Shown one piece after another: positions 58,801-64,000 of a stretch of DNA of 64,000 nucleotides; the first letter of the stretch is position 1, and each line of letters starts with the position of its first letter. The translations under genes and the position numbers were made by a program. The stretch comes from Streptomyces sp. GSL17-111. Its GTDB lineage: Bacteria; Actinomycetota; Actinomycetes; Streptomycetales; Streptomycetaceae. The notes beneath the pieces are model-generated. The model was not told the DNA's origin. It did not search any database and saw nothing but the letters and a program-made list of their open reading frames with translations. The DNA lies in the NCBI RefSeq assembly GCF_037911585.1, contig NZ_JBAJNS010000001.1, positions 1,425,001-1,489,000 on the forward strand, written 5' to 3'.

Positions 58801-60246
58801 ATGACCGCCACGCCGGACGGCTCCTCGCCCCGCACCGCTCTGTTCGGGGGCGGCGGGGCGGGCTCTGATCTCCTGCGCTCCCTCAGTCCCATACTGACCC
58901 GGTGGCTGCCCCGGCAGCGCTGGTTCGCCGGGAAGGGACGACCCCTGGACGGACTGTCCCTCGCGGCGGCGACCGAGCTGCTGCCCTGCGCCGGGGGTGG
59001 CCGTACGGCCGGCGCGCCCGGGCTGCTGCACCTGCTCGTCTCCGCGCACCAGGGCGGCAGCGCCGACTGCTACCAGTTGCTGCTCGGGGTCCGTCCCGGC
59101 CTGCCGCCCTCGCTGACGCCCGCCCTCATCGGGCGGCCCGCGTGCGGCCCGCTGGCGGGGCTCGCGGTCTACGACGCCTTCCCCGACGACCGGCTCACCG
59201 GCGTCCTGCTGGAGCGGCTGCGCACCGAGGGAACGCTCGGGGCGCTGCGCTTCGTGCGGGAGAAGGGCGCCGCCATCCCCGCCGGGCTGCCGGCCCGGCC
59301 GTTGCGGACGGAGCAGTCGAACTCCTCGCTGGTGTACGGCGACACGTTCATCCTCAAGCTGTTCCGCCGCGTCAGCCCCGGGCTCAACCCCGACCTGGAA
59401 CTGCCCCTGGCGCTGGCCCGCACCGGCTGCACCCGCGTCCCCGCCCCCGTCGCCTGGTTCGAGGCGGAGGCCGAGGACCCCGTCACCCTCGGCGTCCTCC
59501 AGCCGTACCTGTCCGGTTCCAGCGACGGCTGGCGGCTGGCGCTGCACGCCCTCCACCGCGGGGCGGACTTCACCGGCGCGGCCCGCTCCCTGGGCCGGGC
59601 CACGGCCGAGGTGCACATCGCCCTCGCCACCGCCCTGCCCACGACCGAGCTGCGCGGCTCGCCGCTCGCCTCGCTGGCCGGGGACATGGCGACCCGGCTG
59701 AAGGAGGCCTGCGACGCCGTGCCGCAGCTGCGCCCCTACCGGGCCGGGCTGCGGGACGCGTTCGACGCCGTGGACGACCTGTCCCGCACCGGCGCGGCCT
59801 GCCCCGTCCAGCGCATCCACGGCGACCTGCACCTCGGCCAGGTGCTCCGCACCCCCGACGGCGGTGCGGGCGGACGGTGGTCGCTGATCGACTTCGAGGG
59901 CGAGCCCGCCAAGGAGCTCGCCGAGCGGCGCCGCCCCCAGCCGGTGCTCCAGGACGTCGCCGGGATGCTGCGCTCGTTCGACTACGCCGCCTGCCAGCGC
60001 GGCGCCACCCCGGCCGCCCGCCGCTGGGCCGAGGTCAACCGGGACGCGTTCTGCGCCGGTTACGCCGAGGGCAGCGGCTCCGACCCCCGTGAGCACACCG
60101 TCCTGCTCCGCGCCTACGAGACGGACAAGGCCGTCTACGAGGTGCTGTACGAAGCCCACCACCGCCCCGACTGGCTGCCCATCCCGCTCGCCGCGATCCG
60201 TCGTCTCGCGCAGACCCCGCACGCCCCCAGGAGGACGCTCTCGTGA
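58801..60246 (+). CDS. mak: Maltokinase (Pep2/Mak)
   Basis: A 481-aa enzyme that phosphorylates maltose to maltose 1-phosphate. It has an N-terminal cap ([19 protein letters not shown]) and a kinase-like domain with the catalytic Asp in [12 protein letters not shown] and the metal site [18 protein letters not shown], typical of maltokinase. ATG 58801 follows AAGGACG; the open frame runs back to 58675 without homology. It overlaps glgB by 4 bp. Confidence 0.94.
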   Translation: MTATPDGSSPRTALFGGGGAGSDLLRSLSPILTRWLPRQRWFAGKGRPLDGLSLAAATELLPCAGGGRTAGAPGLLHLLVSAHQGGSADCYQLLLGVRPGLPPSLTPALIGRPACGPLAGLAVYDAFPDDRLTGVLLERLRTEGTLGALRFVREKGAAIPAGLPARPLRTEQSNSSLVYGDTFILKLFRRVSPGLNPDLELPLALARTGCTRVPAPVAWFEAEAEDPVTLGVLQPYLSGSSDGWRLALHALHRGADFTGAARSLGRATAEVHIALATALPTTELRGSPLASLAGDMATRLKEACDAVPQLRPYRAGLRDAFDAVDDLSRTGAACPVQRIHGDLHLGQVLRTPDGGAGGRWSLIDFEGEPAKELAERRRPQPVLQDVAGMLRSFDYAACQRGATPAARRWAEVNRDAFCAGYAEGSGSDPREHTVLLRAYETDKAVYEVLYEAHHRPDWLPIPLAAIRRLAQTPHAPRRTLS

Positions 60247-62579
60247 CCCCCCGCCCCGAGGTTCCCGACACCTTCCGCGCCGCTCCCCCGGCCGCGCCGT
60301 CGGGTCAGCAGTCCACGCCCCGGCCCCGCCACCCGGTCGCCGGGGAGGCACCCGCCCAGGCCCTCACCGTCCGGCCGGCCCCCGCTCTCGCGGAGGAGGA
60401 ACGGCGGCGGCTCGTCGACGGTGCCCACCACGACCCGCACGCGGTGCTCGGCGCCCACCCGGTGACCGGCGGCGTCGTCGTGCGCGCCCTGCGGCCCTTC
60501 GCCCGGAGCGTGACCGTGCTGACGGCCTCCGGCGCCGCCGAGCTGCCGCACGAGGCGGACGGCCTCTTCTGCGGCCTCCTCCCGCGCGAGGCGCTGCCCG
60601 AGGACGGCCTGCCCGCCTACCGGCTGCGCGTGGCCTACGACGGCGGCGCCGTCGTGGAGACCGAGGACCCCTACCGCTTCCTGCCCACCCTGGGCGAGCT
60701 GGACCTGCACCTCATCCAGGAGGGACGGCACGAGCAGTTGTGGCAGGCGCTCGGGGCCCACCCCCTCACCGTGGACGGGGTCACCGGCACCCGCTTCACC
60801 GTGTGGGCGCCGAGCGCGCGCGGCGTGCGGCTGGCCACGGACCTCACCTACTGGGACGGCACGAGCCAGCCGATGCGGTCGCTGGGCGCCAGCGGCGTGT
60901 GGGAGCTCTTCGTGCCGGGCCTCGGCGAGGGCACGCGCTACAAGTTCGACATCCTGCGCGCCGACGGCACCCACGGGCTGCGCGCCGACCCGATGGCGCG
61001 CCGCACCGAGTGCCCGCCGAACACCGCGTCCGTCGTGACGTCGTCCGACTACGCGTGGGGCGACGCGGAGTGGCTGGCACGGCGGACGGAGCGTCCGGTG
61101 CACGAGGCGCCGTTCTCCGTCTACGAGGTGCACCTGCCCTCCTGGCGGCCGGGCCTCGGCTACCGCGAGCTGGCCGAGGAGCTGCCCGCCTACGTCAAGG
61201 ACCTCGGTTTCACCCACGTCGAGCTGATGCCGGTGTGCGAGCACCCGTTCGGCGGATCGTGGGGCTACCAGGTCACCGGCTACTACGCGCCCACGGCGCG
61301 GCTGGGCTCGCCCGACGACTTCCGGTACCTCGTGGACGCGCTGCACCGGGCGGGCATCGGCGTCCTGATGGACTGGGTCCCGGCCCACTTCCCCAAGGAC
61401 GACTGGGCGCTGGCCCACTTCGACGGCACCGCACTGTACGAGCACCCCGACCCGCAGCGCGCCGAGCACCCGGACTGGGGGACGCTGGAGTTCAACTACG
61501 GCCGCACGGAGGTGCGCAACTTCCTCGTCGCCAACGCCGTGTACTGGTGCGAGGAGTTCCACATCGACGGACTGCGCGTCGACGCCGTCGCCTCCATGCT
61601 CTACCTGGACTACTCGCGCGAGTACGGCCAGTGGTCGCCCAACGAGTACGGCGGCCGGGAGAACCTGGACGCGGTCCGGTTCCTTCAGGAGATGAACGCG
61701 ACGGTCTACCGGCGCTGCCCCGGCGTGGTCACCGTCGCCGAGGAGTCCACCGCCTGGGACGGCGTCACCCGCCCCACCCACGAGACCGGGCCCCACGGCG
61801 TCGGCGGGCTGGGCTTCGGGCTGAAGTGGAACATGGGGTGGATGCACGACTCGCTGGTCTACGTCTCCAAGGAGCCGGTGCACCGCAAGTACCACCACAA
61901 CGAGATGACCTTCTCGATGGTGTACGCCTACAGCGAGAACTACGTCCTGCCCATCTCGCACGACGAGGTCGTCCACGGCAAGGGCGCCCTGGTGGCCAAG
62001 ATGCCCGGCGACTGGTGGCAGCAGCGGGCCAACCACCGCGCCTACCTCGGCTACATGTGGGCCCACCCCGGCAAGCAACTGCTGTACATGGGGCAGGAGT
62101 TCGCGCAGGGGGCGGAGTGGTCCGAGGAGCAGGGGCCCGACTGGTGGCTGCTGGACCCGGGCTACTCGGCCCGGGGCGACCACGCGGGCGTCCGCGACCT
62201 GGTGCGGGACCTCAACACCGCCTACACCGCCACCCCCGCCCTGTGGGAACGGGACACCGAACCGGCCGGGTTCGCCTGGGTCGAGGCCGACGCCGCCGAC
62301 GACAACGTCTTCGCCTTCCTGCGATTCGCCGCCGACGGCACGCCCCTGCTGGCCGTCAGCAACTTCTCCCCCGTCGTGCGGCACGCCTACCGCCTCGGCG
62401 TGCCGGACGGCGTCCCGGCCTGGCGGGAGGCGCTCAACACCGACGCCGCCCGCTACGGCGGCTCCGGGGTGGAGGTGCCCGAGACGGTGAGGAGCGAACC
62501 GGTCACGGCGCAGGGGCGGCCGTCCAGCATCGCGCTGACCCTGCCGCCGCTGGCCACACTCTGGCTGCGGCCAGCCTGA
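60243..62579 (+). CDS. glgB: 1,4-alpha-glucan branching enzyme GlgB
   Basis: A 778-aa GH13_9 enzyme that adds alpha-1,6 branches to glucan made by GlgE. It has N-terminal CBM48-type domains ([27 protein letters not shown]), the nucleophile Asp in [16 protein letters not shown], the Glu in [10 protein letters not shown], and [17 protein letters not shown]. The GTG start overlaps mak by 4 bp. It completes the GlgE pathway. Confidence 0.96.
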   Translation: MTPRPEVPDTFRAAPPAAPSGQQSTPRPRHPVAGEAPAQALTVRPAPALAEEERRRLVDGAHHDPHAVLGAHPVTGGVVVRALRPFARSVTVLTASGAAELPHEADGLFCGLLPREALPEDGLPAYRLRVAYDGGAVVETEDPYRFLPTLGELDLHLIQEGRHEQLWQALGAHPLTVDGVTGTRFTVWAPSARGVRLATDLTYWDGTSQPMRSLGASGVWELFVPGLGEGTRYKFDILRADGTHGLRADPMARRTECPPNTASVVTSSDYAWGDAEWLARRTERPVHEAPFSVYEVHLPSWRPGLGYRELAEELPAYVKDLGFTHVELMPVCEHPFGGSWGYQVTGYYAPTARLGSPDDFRYLVDALHRAGIGVLMDWVPAHFPKDDWALAHFDGTALYEHPDPQRAEHPDWGTLEFNYGRTEVRNFLVANAVYWCEEFHIDGLRVDAVASMLYLDYSREYGQWSPNEYGGRENLDAVRFLQEMNATVYRRCPGVVTVAEESTAWDGVTRPTHETGPHGVGGLGFGLKWNMGWMHDSLVYVSKEPVHRKYHHNEMTFSMVYAYSENYVLPISHDEVVHGKGALVAKMPGDWWQQRANHRAYLGYMWAHPGKQLLYMGQEFAQGAEWSEEQGPDWWLLDPGYSARGDHAGVRDLVRDLNTAYTATPALWERDTEPAGFAWVEADAADDNVFAFLRFAADGTPLLAVSNFSPVVRHAYRLGVPDGVPAWREALNTDAARYGGSGVEVPETVRSEPVTAQGRPSSIALTLPPLATLWLRPA

Positions 62580-62611
62580 GCCCGGGGCCTGAGCCCGGGG
62601 CCTGGGCCCGG
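62574..62611. repeat. 13-bp tandem repeat at the glgB stop
   Basis: GCCTGAGCCCGGG occurs twice (62574-62586, 62587-62599), followed by a third diverged copy. The first copy contains the glgB stop codon TGA. Confidence 0.7.
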
Positions 62612-62676
62612 CTCGCGGACCGTCCCCCGCTGGGGCACCGTGGGGAGGGAGGTACACCCCGACGGGAGGACGGTCC

Positions 62677-62892
62677 ATGAGCGAGCACACGTACCGGGTG
62701 ACGGAGATCGTCGGCACCTCGCACGAGGGGCTGGACGCGGCGATCCGCAACGGTCTCGGCCGCGCGGCACAGACCCTGCACGGCCTGGACTGGTTCGAGG
62801 TCACCCAGATCCGCGGCAACATCGAGGACGGCCGGGTGGAGCACTACCAGGTCGGCCTCAAGGTCGGCTTCCGGCTCGACGAGCACGGCTGA
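62677..62892 (+). CDS. Dodecin
   Basis: A 71-aa protein of the dodecin family, which forms hollow 12-subunit shells that bind flavins (and sometimes CoA). TYRVTEIVGTSHEGLDAAI and WFEVTQIRGNIEDGRVEHYQV are classic dodecin segments, with Trp39 as the flavin-stacking residue. Length is normal. The start is ATG 62677 behind GGGAGG. It is a single gene that converges with the phosphatase gene. Confidence 0.95.
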   Translation: MSEHTYRVTEIVGTSHEGLDAAIRNGLGRAAQTLHGLDWFEVTQIRGNIEDGRVEHYQVGLKVGFRLDEHG

Positions 62893-62955
62893 CCGCCGTG
62901 CAGGCGGGCGGCCCGGCCCGGATGTCCCCGCCCGGCCCCGACTCCGGCCCTGGCA

Positions 62956-62987
62956 CCGGCCCTGACATCGGCCGGGGTCAGGGCCGG
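62956..62987. terminator. Hairpin between dodecin and the phosphatase
   Basis: A perfect 11-bp stem, CCGGCCCTGAC / GTCAGGGCCGG, with a 10-nt loop. It overlaps the phosphatase stop codon by 10 bp and can end both convergent transcripts. Confidence 0.6.
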
Positions 62988-64000
62988 GTGCCGTCGGGCG
63001 GCACCCGCAGCGCCAGCAGGGCGACGTCGTCCTCCTCCGCCGCCGGTCGTGACCGGCGCAGCAGCTCGTCGCAGAACGCGTCCAGCGGCAGGTGCGCCAG
63101 TTCGGTGGCGTGCCGCGTCAGCAGCTCCAGCCCCTCGTCGACCGGCAGATCCCGGGCCTCGACCAGCCCGTCGGTGTACAGGACGACGGTGCTGCGCGGC
63201 GGCAGGTCGACGACGGCGTCCGTACGCTCGACGTCCAGTTCGGTGCCCAGCAGGAGCCCGCTGCCCTCCTCCAGCAGTCGTGCGCCGCCGGCTCCGTCCA
63301 GCAGGAGCGGCGGCGGGTGCCCGGCGTTCGTCCAGCGCAGCCGCCAGGCGCCGTCCGGACCGTCGGGGGTCAGCCGGGCGAAGACGAGGGTCGCCGTCTC
63401 GGCCTCGCTGATGTGCACCAGCGAGCGGTCCAGCCGGTCGACGGTGACGCTCGGCCCGTCGGCCTCCTGCCAGGCGAAGGCCCGCAGCATGTTCCGCACC
63501 TGCGCCATGCAGGCGGCGGCCTGGAGATCGTGGCCGAGGATGTCGCCGATCACCAGCGCCGTGGCGCCGTCCGGCAGCCGGAAGGCGTCGTACCAGTCGC
63601 CGCCGACGCGTGACGCCTGCGGCGCCGCCCGGTACCGGCACTCCATCTCCAGCCCCGGCACGTCCGGCGGGCGCGGCAGCAGGTGCCGCTGCATCGTCTC
63701 GGACACCCGCTGCTGACCGGCGTAGAGTTGCGCGTTGTCCACGGCCAGTCCCGCCCGGCGGGAGATGTCGTCGACGAGGGCCAGCTCGGCGGCGTCGTAG
63801 GGCTTCGGGTTGTCGGTGCGGGCGAGCGTCAGTGCACCGTGCACCCGGCGCGGCCCCGGCAGCGGCGCGATGATCGCCGAGCGCATCCCGATCCGGCCGA
63901 AGAGGTCGTGCTGCACCGCCGCGAGGTCTGAGTCCGGTGGGCCGACGTAGTCGCTCCGGTCCACGAGGAGCGAGGCCGTGGCGCCGCGCAGCACCCGCGA
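62978..64000 (-). CDS. GAF-SpoIIE (PP2C-type) phosphatase, N-terminus outside the window
   Basis: The C-terminal 338 or more residues of a regulatory phosphatase. A GAF-like sensor domain (about the first 95 residues seen) is followed by a SpoIIE domain with GGDWYDAF, VIGDILGHDLQAA, TNAGHPPPLLL, LYTDGLVEARD and the C-terminal EEDDVALLALR metal-binding Asp residues. Such proteins dephosphorylate anti-anti-sigma factors in Streptomyces. The gene runs off the right end of the window, so upstream sensor domains may exist. Confidence 0.92.
   Translation of the reverse strand, partial: SRVLRGATASLLVDRSDYVGPPDSDLAAVQHDLFGRIGMRSAIIAPLPGPRRVHGALTLARTDNPKPYDAAELALVDDISRRAGLAVDNAQLYAGQQRVSETMQRHLLPRPPDVPGLEMECRYRAAPQASRVGGDWYDAFRLPDGATALVIGDILGHDLQAAACMAQVRNMLRAFAWQEADGPSVTVDRLDRSLVHISEAETATLVFARLTPDGPDGAWRLRWTNAGHPPPLLLDGAGGARLLEEGSGLLLGTELDVERTDAVVDLPPRSTVVLYTDGLVEARDLPVDEGLELLTRHATELAHLPLDAFCDELLRRSRPAAEEDDVALLALRVPPDGTRP

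Overview
The window is high-GC actinobacterial DNA and looks like a Streptomyces chromosome. It has many GTG starts, 4-bp GTGA/ATGA gene overlaps, modular type I polyketide synthase (PKS) remnants and a complete GlgE-type glucan cluster. No rRNA, tRNA, CRISPR array, transposase or integrase was seen. Almost every long unlisted reading frame is an antisense or frame shadow of a real gene.

Region A, about 1-26.1 kb, is accessory and arsenic-centred. It opens inside a PKS gene (C-terminal KS, AT, a ketoreductase remnant, ACP). Next come a KAS III-like enzyme with an altered active site, a thiamine-diphosphate decarboxylase of the phosphonopyruvate decarboxylase family, an FMN reductase and an SsuD-like monooxygenase. 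A leftward four-gene ABC importer of the 2-aminoethylphosphonate type follows. The rest is arsenic and phosphate biology: ArsR1 with an ArsP/YraQ-type permease, a CTP-synthase-like amidotransferase, a pst-like transporter with fused permeases, a divergent arsR-acr3 / arsC-arsT cluster, a canonical pstSCAB operon, a response regulator lacking its phospho-acceptor Asp, and a third ArsR. My reading is that this is most of a biosynthetic gene cluster for an arsenic-containing polyketide, of the kind reported from S. coelicolor and S. lividans. In that reading the 'phosphonopyruvate' decarboxylase acts on arsonopyruvate. The enzyme that forms the C-As bond (a PEP-mutase homologue and its partner) is not in the window and should lie to the left. 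Two ArsR-controlled promoters share an 11/12 identical site, which suggests co-regulation.

Region B, about 26.1-42.6 kb, is housekeeping and lipid or stress metabolism. It holds a VanZ/RDD membrane protein, a luciferase-like monooxygenase, DoxX, glpD with a TetR regulator, divergent alkylglycerone-phosphate-synthase-like and diacylglycerol-kinase-like genes, glutaminase, an anti-sigma-type ATPase, a small operon (F420-dependent-reductase-like, DUF3140, HhH protein), enoyl-CoA hydratase, an L,D-transpeptidase and glgX.

Region C, about 42.6-50.8 kb, has a small secreted two-cysteine protein followed by a MacB/FtsX-type ABC pair (possibly a secreted-peptide system), an AlaX-like editing protein, and a heterodimeric ABC exporter with one degenerate ATP site.

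Region D, about 50.8-64 kb, carries an alpha/beta hydrolase, glgP and the divergent glgE-treS-mak-glgB cluster. This cluster interconverts glycogen-type glucan, maltose 1-phosphate and trehalose. Dodecin and a SpoIIE-type phosphatase, cut by the window end, close the window.
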